From Yponomeuta sedellus (lineage: Eukaryota > Arthropoda > Insecta > Lepidoptera > Yponomeutidae): a stretch of DNA of 64,000 nt. Shown here piece after piece: positions 9,201 through 17,580 of this stretch; positions within the stretch are counted from its first letter, which is position 1, and every line of letters starts with the position of its first letter. The stretch covers positions 19,382,986 through 19,446,985 of the forward strand of contig OW203722.1 of NCBI GenBank assembly GCA_934045075.1, read 5' to 3'. A program made the position numbers and the translations under genes. Below the pieces are notes generated by a model. It had not been told where the DNA came from, made no database searches, and saw only the letters and a list, made by a program, of their open reading frames with translations.

Positions 9201-10877
9201 ATTAATATTTATTATTAAATAGATTGTATTCATCACTTTGTAGTGAAATATTTTGGCAGACCAAAGGGATGTTTAGATAAATCAACGACTCGTAAGTTCA
9301 TAACCAATCTGTCCGTAGCGTCACTACGCTTGTTAAGGTTTTCAAATTTGTGAATTTATTTTTTATTCAAAAGATGTGTTTCTATATTTTAGATGCGTAT
9401 TTCTATTGCAGGCAATCGAAGCTAGAGGACGCCAAAAATATCGCCTATCTCATGTTCTACTTCTCACCGAAAACTAAACTGGAAGCGTTTTTGGTTGCAG
9501 TCACTCACACTAATATGGTGAGTTCAACACCTACTTACTAGAGGGCGCTTATTTTAAATGTAAGGATTCTCGTTCGTACTCTGTGGAACTATATCGTGAA
9601 TGGTGCTAACTAAAAAATATGTGAAGTTGCCACTAGATGGCGCTACTAACGATTGACTGAGGCCTGGGGCACACCACACAGGTAGGACGTCGGATGAGTT
9701 CGCGTTACGTTGCGTATTTAAAATGAGTCCTTTTTAGCACAAATTCACAAAGCAATTCATTGATGGCGCTCACAGGTGTGGCCTTAGAAAAACCGGAATG
9801 CGGGTGTCAAAATTAATGTGTACTAAGCAAAATTTGAAAGACGTGTCCCCACAGTATGTTCTGTGCGTGTCCCTGTTCTTGTATGTGCACGCCTATAAGT
9901 GCTATCTAAGTTATTTGTGAATTTGTGCTGAAAGCGGCTCATACGCGCCCTCGCTTTGTCCTTTCTGCGTGGGCTTCGTCCCGTCACTTCAGTACAGTAT
10001 GAAAGTGAATTGGAAAGACGACCCGTCTTTTTCGCGCTCACACGGCCTTTTTATATGTCTCAGACCTGATTCTCGTTGTACTATAAATTGCAGATGGTAC
10101 TTAATAAATAAAATATGAAGTTTTCACTAGATGGCGCGACTAACATTGTCTTGGGCTCACACAGGACGGACGTGGGACGAGGGCGCGATTATATAAAGTC
10201 TGCGCCCTCTCCTACCTTTCTGTGTGTCAATCCCACAGAACTTGTGGTCAATCCTAAGTGGATAGTTCCTGAAAGCGCCATCTTGAAATATGTCCGAGAC
10301 TTCGTTCTATCTGGGTTTTGTTATGTTTGTATTCTTAATACCACAGAGGATGACAGTATATCTTTTTGCTCTCGAAATCGAAATCTAAACGACCTTTGGT
10401 AAGAATTTATTAATTTTGGTTGGGATTTGGTACTTTTTACCCAATTTGGCGCGAGTTAAGTTAGTATAATAGTTAGATGATTTCTGGTAGTTGTTTAGGT
10501 ACATGCCTTTATTGTTTTTGTAGGAGTGGAATGTTGCCCCTATTACTAAAACTTTTGGCCTTAGCACCTGCTATAATGAGATGATTTATACAGTGGCATC
10601 TTCACTAATACTAGATGGGTGAAGGGACCACTCGCGCTGGAGTCCTAGGACATTGTCTAACCTACCCCATCTAAAACAACTTCGGAGGCGCCTAATACTA
10701 CTGTAATCTTATATACCTCTGTTTTTTTCACAGTTGGAGTACGAGCAAGCAATATGGATGTACCGCTATTCTCTCACCATAGACGAACATTTTCTACCTT
10801 CCAAGGCCTGTCTCCACGCGACTATGTGTCTTATGTTATTCGGAGATAGGTCCAAATTAAAACCGGAGGTGGACTAA
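135..10877 (+). CDS. TTC17: TTC17-like tetratricopeptide repeat protein, 3' half of gene (10 exons; 5' exons outside window)
   Basis: Join of 135-276, 736-960, 2227-2401, 3234-3353, 4686-4901, 5882-5990, 7185-7404, 8532-8680, 9412-9517 and 10734-10877. All introns are GT-AG and every junction keeps phase, giving about 535 residues and a TAA stop at 10875-10877. Exons 1-3 encode a TPR block ([12 protein letters not shown], then a helix pair ending [14 protein letters not shown]). Exons 7-10 encode a second TPR block ([19 protein letters not shown], then [20 protein letters not shown]). From memory, vertebrate TTC17 has the same order: a middle TPR block, a linker, and a C-terminal TPR block ending within a few tens of residues of the stop. 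TTC17 is known for a role in actin organisation and ciliogenesis in vertebrates; its role in this insect is inferred. The linker carries several cysteines ([19 protein letters not shown]). I see no frameshift. A generic TPR protein is the alternative, but the paired-block layout favours TTC17. Confidence 0.85.
736..960 (+). CDS. TTC17: TTC17 exon 2 of window (middle TPR block)
   Basis: The 75-codon exon is phase 0 at both ends, with acceptor ..accag and donor gtgaca at 961. The residues [20 protein letters not shown] and [20 protein letters not shown] show TPR helix A/B spacing (small residues, aromatic at Y/W, G at the turn). The exon contains a perfect TGACGTCA at 869-876, probably coding coincidence. 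Confidence 0.85.
1011..1192 (-). repeat. Interspersed repeat A, fragment (TTC17 intron)
   Basis: Contains the block 'ggttaggccatactgcaccacggggg...aagacagtggcgggctttactgtcagaagttatcaagcc', shared with copies at 7871, 36849, 43640, 48475, 58722 and 62090. Orientation is set so that forward starts 'gcgctcgtggcctag'. It has no coding potential and is probably SINE-like or otherwise non-autonomous. Confidence 0.6.
1540..1765 (-). repeat. Dispersed repeat G, copy 1 (TTC17 intron)
   Basis: Shares long blocks with 36120-36365 in inverted orientation: the 'aaaaggcagcgtgaaaaaaaaactcc' region, the 'cattctgtttgctgaatgtcaa' region and 'gattgccatcaataacttt'. It is about 230 bp, with no ORF. A short non-autonomous element is likely; the class is unknown. 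Confidence 0.5.
1717..1865 (+). pseudogene. Partial upstream duplicate of TTC17 exon 3 (acceptor plus 18 codons)
   Basis: Positions 1812-1865 repeat the first 54 bases of exon 3 (2227-2280) with one silent difference (gtg/gta), preceded by the same C-run acceptor and about 50 bp of similar intron. The copy then breaks off at 'caccgcaac' and runs directly into the second copy of the upstream block (1866 on). Reading on gives a TAA within five codons, so use of this acceptor would truncate the protein unless a donor is found. Confidence 0.75.
1915..2167 (-). mobile_element. tRNA-headed SINE (family S1), full-length with target-site duplication
   Basis: On the minus strand a tRNA-like head carries a B box (ggttcgaatcc) and an A-box-like ttagctcagttgga. 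It is followed by a tail with 'ttagcctctgaatag' and 'gcacgggttagtgca' and a short A-rich end. Flanks show a 9-bp direct repeat, actttaaat (1906-1914 and 2168-2176). It inserted inside the second copy of the duplicated exon-3 block. The anticodon-like loop is not canonical, so this is not a tRNA gene. Confidence 0.7.
2227..2401 (+). CDS. TTC17: TTC17 exon 3 of window
   Basis: The acceptor lies in a C-run (cgcccccccag). The donor follows a single base (G|GTGAGG), so the exon ends in phase 1. It encodes [20 protein letters not shown], then [20 protein letters not shown]. The first 18 codons are duplicated with one silent change at 1812-1865. This copy is the functional one because it continues in frame to a consensus donor. 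Confidence 0.8.
2596..3165 (-). pseudogene. Non-LTR retrotransposon reverse transcriptase fragment
   Basis: Minus-strand translation, with frameshifts, shows RT fingers ([18 protein letters not shown]), then a motif-A-like [16 protein letters not shown], then motif B as [14 protein letters not shown] followed by INDLP. It ends before the YADD box. Several frameshifts and stops are present. It lies in the TTC17 intron between exons 3 and 4 and is therefore antisense to the host gene. The clade is not assigned. Confidence 0.75.
3234..3353 (+). CDS. TTC17: TTC17 exon 4 of window (cysteine-bearing linker)
   Basis: The acceptor is tcccgtacag and the donor is ccg|gtaagt. The exon enters in phase 1, matching exon 3, and leaves in phase 1. 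It encodes [20 protein letters not shown] and [17 protein letters not shown]. Four cysteines in about 30 residues suggest an extracytoplasmic or metal-binding linker; this is inference only. Confidence 0.75.
3560..3716. repeat. SINE S1 tail in inverted (fold-back) arrangement
   Basis: The S1 3' tail occurs in both orientations: 'aacctatttgtaggctaaaaa' near 3597 and its complement 'ttagcctctaaatagg' near 3686-3702. A partial S1 tRNA-like head (ggtcgcgggttcgggtccc) lies between them on the plus strand. A head-to-head or snap-back copy is likely. Confidence 0.55.
4080..4170 (-). repeat. Retroelement 3' end, family F
   Basis: The minus strand reads through 'gccaattgtac' to end 'acaataaagaatattcttat'. 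The same end occurs at 40535-40628 (+) and next to the pentamer array at 35643-35700 (-). The AATAAAG near the terminus is typical of LINE or SINE 3' ends that lack a long poly(A). Confidence 0.5.
4315..4360. repeat. Perfect 16-bp inverted repeat
   Basis: Arms 4315-4330 and 4345-4360 are exact complements (aaaggtgtagatgcgt) around a 14-nt loop. It lies in the TTC17 intron before exon 5. No known class is recognised; it is too short for a typical pre-miRNA. Confidence 0.6.
4686..4901 (+). CDS. TTC17: TTC17 exon 5 of window (linker)
   Basis: Three AG dinucleotides sit close together near the acceptor. Only ctgctttcag before 4686 keeps the phase from exon 4, giving [20 protein letters not shown] onward. 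The donor is caaa|gtgagt at 4902 (phase 1). The exon encodes a histidine-rich, hydrophilic linker ending [14 protein letters not shown]. Confidence 0.75.
5046..5170 (+). repeat. Interspersed repeat A, 5' fragment (TTC17 intron)
   Basis: Carries 'ggcgcggtcaggtgcagg' and 'gtgactaccgctagtggc', the forward 5' part of repeat A. It is preceded by a family F piece (caattggcggtcttatcgc). Confidence 0.6.
5882..5990 (+). CDS. TTC17: TTC17 exon 6 of window (linker)
   Basis: The acceptor is ttgttcccag and the donor is atcaa|gtacgt. The phase runs 1 to 2. It encodes [20 protein letters not shown], then [16 protein letters not shown], an aromatic-rich linker segment. Confidence 0.75.
6113..6156. repeat. 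44-bp near-perfect palindrome built from a repeat terminus
   Basis: Arms 6113-6133 and 6136-6156 are exact 21-nt complements separated by 2 nt. One arm also occurs alone at about 42164-42184, so it is the end of a dispersed element joined to itself in inverted orientation. Located in the TTC17 intron after exon 6. Confidence 0.75.
6882..6968. repeat. Fold-back repeat (about 20-bp arms)
   Basis: The arm gtcattgcaacttgttccga (6882-6901) pairs with the complement ending ttgcaatgac at 6968. The inner part (tgtcaacc / ggtagaca) also pairs. It is a short MITE-like hairpin in the intron before exon 7. Confidence 0.5.
7185..7404 (+). CDS. TTC17: TTC17 exon 7 of window (lead-in to C-terminal TPR block)
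   Basis: The acceptor is tcctcctgcag and the donor is gataat|gtaagt. The phase runs 2 to 0. It encodes [20 protein letters not shown] and ends [16 protein letters not shown], comparable to the IGxRIAKVLE-type helix that precedes the last TPRs in TTC17. Confidence 0.8.
7652..7839 (+). mobile_element. Short non-autonomous Helitron candidate
   Basis: Begins TC after a host A (7651) and ends CTAG before a host T (7840), the A^T target rule of Helitrons. The text 'taatcgctgaatgtgttgg' and 'gctgaaccgatttcgctaat' is of a kind I recall from many lepidopteran repeats. The 3' hairpin is weak here (cgaa-g-ttcg), which limits confidence. Confidence 0.5.
7871..8150 (+). repeat. Interspersed repeat A, internally deleted copy
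   Basis: Starts 'gcgctcgtggcctagg', has 'gtgactaccgctagtggc' and 'gttggcccccatgttgg', and ends 'gtgccctcggtgggga' followed by a (gat)n tail. It lacks the middle block present at 36849-37203. Located in the intron before exon 8. Confidence 0.65.
8532..8680 (+). CDS. TTC17: TTC17 exon 8 of window (C-terminal TPR)
   Basis: The acceptor is gcttctgcag and the donor is cacat|gtgaga at 8681 (phase 2). It encodes [20 protein letters not shown], then [13 protein letters not shown]. The sequence from about 8589 through the donor and into the intron is repeated in degenerate form at 8710-9030. Confidence 0.8.
8710..9030 (+). repeat. Three degenerate tandem copies of the TTC17 exon 8 donor region
   Basis: The block from exon 8 'ggctactgtgcgggccgctg' through its donor and into the intron ('gtgagaacagctatagct..agtgca') recurs at about 8710-8816, 8817-8939 and 8940-9030. 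Each begins 'acggctac(g/t)gcg' and repeats 'gcatcctctccgca..agcaata' variants. Copy 2 keeps a donor-like cac|gtaaga, copy 3 has atatgaga (donor lost) and copy 4 is truncated. None can extend exon 8, because reading past the true donor meets TGA at once. Confidence 0.8.
9412..9517 (+). CDS. TTC17: TTC17 exon 9 of window (C-terminal TPR)
   Basis: The acceptor is tctattgcag; the nearer ttttag at 9391-9392 would break phase. The donor is atg|gtgagt. The first base completes ATG(M) with exon 8. It encodes [20 protein letters not shown], then [15 protein letters not shown], a TPR helix pair. Confidence 0.8.
10153..10236. repeat. Short fold-back element (TTC17 last intron)
   Basis: The left arm 'gggctcacacaggacgg..gggacgagggcgc' pairs imperfectly with the right arm 'gcgccctctcctacctttctgtgtgtcaatccc'. 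It is related by 'ggacgagggcgc' to the larger fold-back at 24979-25177. Confidence 0.45.
10734..10877 (+). CDS. TTC17: TTC17 terminal coding exon
   Basis: The acceptor is gtttttttcacag. The exon has 48 codons including TAA. It encodes [20 protein letters not shown], then [16 protein letters not shown] and a short basic tail. This matches the last TPR and abrupt C-terminus of TTC17. Directly after the stop, aaag|gtaacg looks like a donor, so the 3' UTR could be spliced. The first clear AATAAA after the stop is near 11710. Confidence 0.85.
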   Translation: MEYEQAIWMYRYSLTIDEHFLPSKACLHATMCLMLFGDRSKLKPEVD

Positions 10878-13800
10878 AAGGTAACGCTCTCCTTACTTAA
10901 CTCCAGCACGACGTCCAATTATTTACCAACATTTTGAGTGGTTTTACTGTCTATAATTTACAACTCTATGGGTGATTCAAAAATCTGAAATTGACGAGTC
11001 AAGAAAATTCAAAAAAAAAAGAACAAACCACAAATACTAGTAAAAATGAAACCTTTCATTCGACCAAGTAGTCAGCATCGGTTGACTCAATTGCACTTAT
11101 TGTCATAATCACATATTTGACGATAGACTCGGACATTTTCACATGATTGAAGGCTTACAGTTTTGAACCCTCTGTTCAAAATTGCGATTAACTACTATTA
11201 GGGGAGGTACCCTGTTTAGTTTTAAAGTTTATATTCTACCGTTTTAAGGATTTCTTAGGGACTACGGAACCTTAAAACGATAAAATAAGTCATGGTCTGT
11301 TGTCCTCATGAAGCCTCTTAACTTCGCTAAACAGAGGAACATGGGGGTAATAATTGTTCTTTTTAGGGGATCAATAGATGCTTTAAAACTCCGGCCCGGT
11401 TGACCACACCGGGATAATGTAATTACAAAACCCGTAAAAAATACATCACTTGTAGATAATTTGACACCATGAAGACTCCTAAATATTTGATATAATAATT
11501 AAGAGTCAGATTTGTAATTTGCACGTTGCAAAGGCTGTTTACAATTACCCGAACACGGGTACGTTCGGTGTAGGTAGGTTCTATTAATTGTGATAGTACA
11601 ATAATTTTGTAAATTAATTATTATGCTCAAATTTGGAACTGAGGTACGTCGAAATGTTGATTATTTAAAAAAAAAACTAAATCATTATATTAGTTCCGCC
11701 TTTAAGACAAATAAATTTGTAAAGTTCCTTTATTTTTGTAATATTTTGTTAGTCAAATAAATAATGGTAGGCAGTGCTCCATTAAAGAAGTTTAAATTGT
11801 ATTTTCTACAAAGAGAAATTAAGTACTTGATATCACTACGTACTTAGCAGTTTTTTTTATTTATGGACCAATTTCATATGTACGTTATTTTCTCTTATAA
11901 CTGAAAAAAAAATGCATTTAAATTACATACGCTAGGGCTTAGCTTGTGTCTATCTTATTTAACTGTAATTATATTACGACAATGTTGTTGCGGTGTTATG
12001 CAAGCAAGTTTGGTAAAAAGTACTACCAATAGAAAAGGTCTAGAAGTGATGATGATCATGATCATCATCATCATGATCATCACCATCATTAAGATGATGC
12101 TACCAATTAAAAAAAGCCTGGAAGTATTTTTACCAAAAAACTTAAGTGATGTATAACCCTTCCGAAATGTGTTGGCACCTCGGAAGGTAGCGGCCTGCCG
12201 GCGGCGGTGCCTACATATTACAGTGCTACACAAGAAATAAGTCTCGCGGATGTACCTGCGTTGATGACCAAATTTTGGATGTGCGGCAAGTTGATCGACC
12301 AATCAGATAGTTTCATTTTATGGCAGGCCGCGCGCCTTTGTTGCTATTGGTTGATTCAACTTCATCGATGCAGGTGACTATTAGTTTGGTAATATTAGCG
12401 TGAGCGAAATAGGTAGCGCTACTGCGGCAATCAATTCTGCACCTTAACCGTATCGGTTAAAGATCATGTTGAATGTACTTATAGCTTCGGGTACTTTCGT
12501 TACACTTCGTCCAAGTCTGCGCGAACGTAGATTCCGGAAGGGACTTTTATGATGTGTAGTATTGTACCAACGGATAATATTGAACTCGCTCCAATCAGAG
12601 AGTTTCAAACCCACCTTCCCACAAAATCCCAAAGATGGCGCTGTCCATCGACTTAAAAAAACTGTGTGGGGATTTACATCTTCTTCTTCTTCAGGCTTTA
12701 TTAGTTAGTCCACTGCTGGACATAGCTCTCCCCTAATGAGCGCAAGGTTGTGCCATCATTGAGGGGCATCAAACTTTAATCTGTGACAACTGATGTGTTC
12801 GTAAGTGGTTGGTTGCTTGTTGTTATTGTCAGTTGAAATAGAAAGAAAATATCAAACACAAAATACGGCGATTTCCGTGCAACTGGACTCTGATACGGAC
12901 TGAACTGGATTGTACGCGTTACGAAGTTTTTACCAACTTATCGAGAAACGGGAGGTGTTTGTGTGTTGTATGAAAGCTATTAAGTTAGAAGGGCTGGTAA
13001 TAAAAGTAAAGTATCCATCAATATGTTCATTATATTTTAAGGACACCTTTGCATTGACTCCGACATCGGAGTCCAGTCTTAGCCAAGCCTTCAATGTAGT
13101 AAGTAGATATCAGTGTTCAAGAAGTCGATGCCAGGTTACATTCGAGAGCTACTTTTAAAAAGCCAACACGCAGAGAACAAATACGAAATATTCCAGAGAA
13201 ATAGAGTATAGAATGAATGAACCGAATGAACTAATGACATGACACGACCACGACATGACACATTAGTTTTTTTTAATGTAGTAAGATGATTTTAGGCAAG
13301 CAACACAGCCCCATGTAGCCAAGAATAAGTCTATAGACTATAGACAGCGCCATCTTTGGGATTTTGTGAAAAGGTGGGTCTGAAACTCTCTCATTGGCTG
13401 GCGCAATTGGCCAGTCACGGCTCTCTGGCACAATCGAATGTGGGGTGAAATTCTGGTGCTAATTAGACTTCTATAGTTTACTATCACTGGAAAGATAAAA
13501 GAATAAAAAATTAAGGTTGAAAGTAATAGTCTTACGATTTTTGTTTATAAAAACTGCAGTGTAGTTTGGTGTACCATACCATAGTGTACTACTATTATTC
13601 CTGTTCAGTGAGTTTGGTAAGTCGACGGCAGGTACAGATTTACAGTATTTCTTATGAATGCTTGATTCCTCAAAACACTCCTTCAATGCAGTTTATGTAA
13701 TCTGTCGAAGACATTGTACACGGTAAGTCCTTTATCGCAGAATATTTATATTTCGTTAATGGAGCGTTTTACATGAATCGTGTTTTTATAAATAACTCTG

Positions 13801-13991
13801 TTAAACTTTTCTTTCCAAGCCACTCTTAACGGTGTACGTATGTAAAGTGTGATGTGCTGTCGACTGTAGTCTTTGAGTTACGTGTCGCTCCATGCGTCCC
13901 GTAACCCTTTGTCCTCTATATAGCCCCATATATTTGAGTTATTTATAGGTATATATTTTTTGGTGGATCTCACCGCGGACTACCTCAGGTC
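10878..13991. other. Region downstream of TTC17; 3' UTR candidate and repeats, no gene
   Basis: The 3' UTR probably starts here. AATAAA motifs near 11710 and 11755 are possible poly(A) signals. Around 12048-12095 is an (atgatc/atcatc) low-complexity tract. At 12681-12775 (-) is a retroelement 3' end (ttagtccactgctggacat..ctcattgagg type) that matches 38925-39030 in inverted orientation. I saw no other coding exon. Confidence 0.4.
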
Positions 13992-13995
13992 TTAA

Positions 13996-14451
13996 GGCTG
14001 GGCGTATGCTGAGACGCAGGCAACACAGCACAGCGCAGCACAGTTCAGTACAGGGCAGGGCAGTTGAGGCAGACATAGGTCCCCACCGCATGGTGCGACG
14101 CAACTGTTCGCTCCATTTCTTGGCAATTCTCAGCCATAATAACTCTTTCAATGTCTTTTTTAAATAGTCTGGATGATTTGTATCACACAAACAAGGTTCA
14201 CAGCGAACTAATTCAATTAAATGTTCTGACATAGCAACAAAATTGTTAGTAAACACGCCTCGACATGCACGCGTCGCGCAGAAATCTGTGCCGGCACTAC
14301 AACGAGACGCAGAGCAGGGCAGATACAAGACTGCGTCGCACGTGCCTGCGCCGCAGTGTAGGTAGCTCAATGACGTTCCATGTTTTACAAAACCTGCGCT
14401 GCCTTGGGCTGCGCTGTGCTGCATCGCCTGCGTTTCAGCATGCGCCAAGCC
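13996..14451. mobile_element. 456-bp TIR element flanked by TTAA
   Basis: The ends read GGCTGGGCGTATGCTGAGAC (left) and, as complement, GGCTTGGCGCATGCTGAAAC (right). The similarity continues for about 60 bp through 'gcaggcaacacagcacagcg'. Both ends are flanked by TTAA (13992-13995, 14452-14455). A TTAA duplication is typical of piggyBac-type insertion, though the terminal bases are not the usual CCC, so the superfamily is uncertain. Long ORFs inside are compositional. Confidence 0.6.
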
Positions 14452-14886
14452 TTAATGCGCCCCGTATAAGTACGATAATCGAACAAACATGTTTTATTTT
14501 AGTTTTTTTCTTAACAAGAAGCTCAGAGCACAACTTAATATAATTAAGATGGACAGTGTTATGCAAAGAGTGCTGGCCACCCTGCCGTTTTTCTAAAATC
14601 CATTCTAAAATCTACTTACTCAACAAAAATGGTAAACTCTACGAAAATTGTGCTACTAAATAAATTGACACCCTTTAGGTCCGAGTCTTAAAAGGGGGCA
14701 TCCATAAATTATGTCACATTACTTAAATATTTTTCGGAGCCCTCTCTCCCGTTCACATTTAATTTCTAAAATATGTGACGTCACACCAAGGGCGGATTTT
14801 GGGGTCACGCCACATGTTTTAGAAATGATGACAGCCCTTACATTCCTGATTTATGTACTTACAATGAAGAATATGCTATCTGTATA

Positions 14887-15111
14887 CAGTCTATCATCTT
14901 TTAGAATATACTCGGCTACTATCGTAAAGAATCGGATATATTCGTGTAGTAGAAATATCGGTACTAATTATGACACATAGCATACATAACTTTTCAAAAT
15001 AGTCAAGAAAAGTTTTACTCAGAGCAGGAAGTAGTATTACACTCGTGTGCTTTCGGTGAAAACCGAAACCTACTCAAGAGCCCGGAGTATATTCTAAAAG
15101 CTAACAGACTG
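14887..15111. mobile_element. MITE family D, copy 1 (TA-flanked, ~30-bp TIR)
   Basis: The left TIR is cagtctatcatcttttaga and the right TIR complement is cagtctgttagcttttaga, continuing to ..atactc. TA lies on both sides (14885-14886, 15112-15113). A second copy of the same length class is at 60692-60913. TA duplication suggests mobilisation by a Tc1/mariner-type transposase. Confidence 0.7.
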
Positions 15112-15958
15112 TACATTTTTATTATTTTTTTATAATCAAAATAATGTTCCATAAAACAAAGATTTCACAGAAAATTACGAACTTACTAGAAGTTTAATCG
15201 TCTGTGAAACAACGAAAGTGTGTTTAAAGTGAAGGAACTACTTTAGAAGATTTTTTTATAGTTTTCTCAAACAACACCGTTAAGCTTCACATTCTGTTGG
15301 TGTTGATTTTAATAAATAATAAATCAATAAAAAAACCTTACATTCGTAATATTGTATGTTTTGGTAGAGTCGAAATTTATTAATGTGAAAATCCCGTCCC
15401 CCTTATCACACGATGTCACAATAGGCATTATGAAAGATTTTTAAATTCTCTTCCATAATCTCGGGCCACATTTATTATTTACAAAAAAATCCTATATTTC
15501 AGTAATTAACGAAGGTTTCACGCAGATTAAAGCCATTTTTCGAAAATTATTTTAAATCTATGGAAAAACATCTCACAGTATCATGGCGTCGAATCTGACG
15601 TCAACCCTAGGTAAACAAACTTGGTAGTCACTAGTAGTCACATCACAGCACGGGTGAAGTTTACCAATGTTTACCTATGCGCGACGTCACGCGGTGTGAT
15701 TGGTGTTTCAGTCAAAATGGCTGAAAGCAGTATTATAACCTTTTATCTTATTGAAAATATGGATAACCTCTTTTTTTACAAAACTAAATCAATGTTTTAA
15801 ATCCGTTTAATATGTACTTTCCCCTAAAATCGTTAAATCTTTGATTAATTGATTCTGTTGTCATACACTGTTGATGATCCCCCTCCCACTCCTTTAACAT
15901 GTGACATGGCCGCTTAAGATTCAAAATAATAAAAAACGCAGTTGTGATTTAGCGATTT
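15112..15958. other. Non-coding stretch between MITE D and the LINE
   Basis: AT-rich, with no ORF of note. It contains a perfect CRE (15596-15603) and a near CRE at about 15683 in a slightly GC-richer piece. No gene is visible. Confidence 0.3.
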
Positions 15959-15973
15959 AAAAGTATCCGAAGT
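15959..15973 (+). repeat. Left target-site duplication of the intact LINE
   Basis: aaaagtatccgaagt is repeated at 21415-21429, the right copy being merged with the poly(A) tail. The unambiguous part is gtatccgaagt (11 bp). Confidence 0.9.
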
Positions 15974-16006
15974 CAGTTACCGCAGCGCGCTTGTTGTTGC
16001 TAGTCG
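15973..16006 (+). promoter_or_regulatory. Internal RNA polymerase II promoter of the LINE: Inr plus DPE
   Basis: TCAGTT at 15973-15978 fits the insect initiator (TCAKTY, A = +1 at 15975). AGTCG at 16002-16006 fits the DPE consensus RGWYV at exactly +28 to +32. The T of the Inr comes from the target-site duplication. Downstream promoters of this kind are known in jockey and I elements, letting the transcript keep its own promoter. Confidence 0.75.
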
Positions 16007-16086
16007 CATAAAACCAGCTCTCTGTGTTAGCTTTTATTCTATTGTGCTGTGAGGTGTAACTATTATGCTGATTTTATACTTCGAAT

Positions 16087-17580
16087 ATGGATAGCGAAAA
16101 ACAAAGTTCTGACGTTGAGATTGACAGTAATTGCGTGGGAAATACATGTTTAGAGGAGAATGGAGTGGTGTTTACACAAAGTAAGTCGAATCTGATGAAT
16201 GAGGGTAGTTGCAACAATCGACCCGAGAAGCGATATCGCGACATGGACCATAATGAAGTTTGGAATATAGTTGGAAGAAAAGGGAAAATACAAGCACGCG
16301 CAGATAGCAATGACAGCGATTTAATCGTACCTGAGGAAAAAATTGAAGTTAGTATTTCATCAAAGGAAAAATTACCAAAACAAATATCTTTGGCTCGAAT
16401 ACTTAAGGAACTAAACATCAAAAATATTACCAAGGTGAAATATCTTAACCATTATAAGGCACTTATACAAGTCAATGACGAAAGCAGCGCTACTAGGCTG
16501 ATATCCTGTGAAGCATTAATATCCAAAGGATATAGACTTCAGAAGACCTTTGAGATAGGCAAATCATTTGGCATCATCAAAGATATTGACCTTGATTTGA
16601 CGGATGACCAATTGATGGAGAGTCTTACATCTGATATCCCTATTTTGAGTGTGAGAAGGCAAAGAAGGCGCAATCGTGAGACTAATGAGTGGGAAATGAC
16701 TGAAGCTGTCCAAGTATGCTTTAGTGGTCAATCCTTGCCGTCATATATATTGACTTATGATACAAGGTTGAAGGTAATACCTTTTGTCTTCCCTGTAACC
16801 CAGTGCTCGAATTGTTGGAAGTTTGGGCACATCAATAAAGTCTGTCCCTCGAGAATAAGGTGTCCTAAATGCGGAAAGAATCACGCTAACTGCGAACCCA
16901 CGAAATTCAAGTGCCCTAACTGTTCTGGTAATCATATGGCATTGGCACGTACTTGCCCATTATACGTCAAAGAGAAACGTCTGCGAGAAATCATGGCTGA
17001 ATTCAACTGCTCTTACAAAAAAGCTCTTACTATTTATGTCCCACCCACACCTCGAGCGGTAAATTTGGACGACATTCGACATGAATTTCCGCCTTTAGCT
17101 CACCGTAATAATGAAACTGAAGAAACACTGTTTGCAGCCCAGCCACATATTGCGCGAACTACTTACGCTCATTCTCTATATACACCAGATAAAAAAACTT
17201 CATGTGAAAGCGGAGAGGTAATTAACACGCCAATGTCTGAGAATGAGAAAAAAAGAAAGATAAAGAAAAAGAGACTGCCGAAAACTCATGGTTCGCATTT
17301 GGAGGATTTCGATATGAATTCATCGTCAGAAGATTTGCTGGATCGTGAAAATAAACCAGAGGAAGCGACTAGTAAGTCAGACAAAAACAGTCGGCGTAGA
17401 AGAGAAAGTTTTACTGAATTATTGACAAAACTGAAAGATCGGGTTTTCTTACAAAGTGGTAGTCTGGAGGAAAAAATTAAGTTATGTGCGAAACTAGTGT
17501 TAGAATACATATTGTGTGCTGCGGTGGATTATATATCGGATGTAACATGGTTAAGGCCAATATTCGGTAATAATGGCTAG
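16087..17580 (+). CDS. LINE ORF1: nucleic-acid-binding gag-like protein
   Basis: 497 residues. The N-terminal third is acidic and polar. An RRM-like or PRE_C2HC-like segment follows (about 95-235: LNIKNITKVKYLNHYKALIQ). Three zinc knuckles come next: C240-x2-C243-x4-H248-x4-C253; C259-x2-C262-x3-H266-x2-C269; C276-x2-C279-x3-H283-x6-C290. The C-terminal part is lysine-rich (KKRKIKKKRLPK). The family role is to bind the element RNA, form the RNP and act as a chaperone. The ATG at 16087 is 113 nt from the 5' end and is the first in this frame. The stop overlaps the ORF2 start by 8 nt. Confidence 0.9.
   Translation: MDSEKQSSDVEIDSNCVGNTCLEENGVVFTQSKSNLMNEGSCNNRPEKRYRDMDHNEVWNIVGRKGKIQARADSNDSDLIVPEEKIEVSISSKEKLPKQISLARILKELNIKNITKVKYLNHYKALIQVNDESSATRLISCEALISKGYRLQKTFEIGKSFGIIKDIDLDLTDDQLMESLTSDIPILSVRRQRRRNRETNEWEMTEAVQVCFSGQSLPSYILTYDTRLKVIPFVFPVTQCSNCWKFGHINKVCPSRIRCPKCGKNHANCEPTKFKCPNCSGNHMALARTCPLYVKEKRLREIMAEFNCSYKKALTIYVPPTPRAVNLDDIRHEFPPLAHRNNETEETLFAAQPHIARTTYAHSLYTPDKKTSCESGEVINTPMSENEKKRKIKKKRLPKTHGSHLEDFDMNSSSEDLLDRENKPEEATSKSDKNSRRRRESFTELLTKLKDRVFLQSGSLEEKIKLCAKLVLEYILCAAVDYISDVTWLRPIFGNNG

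Noticed and set aside
13939..14448. 169-codon minus ORF as a gene
   Set aside because: It covers the TIR element 13996-14451 and follows its GC-rich repeated TIRs; no domain.
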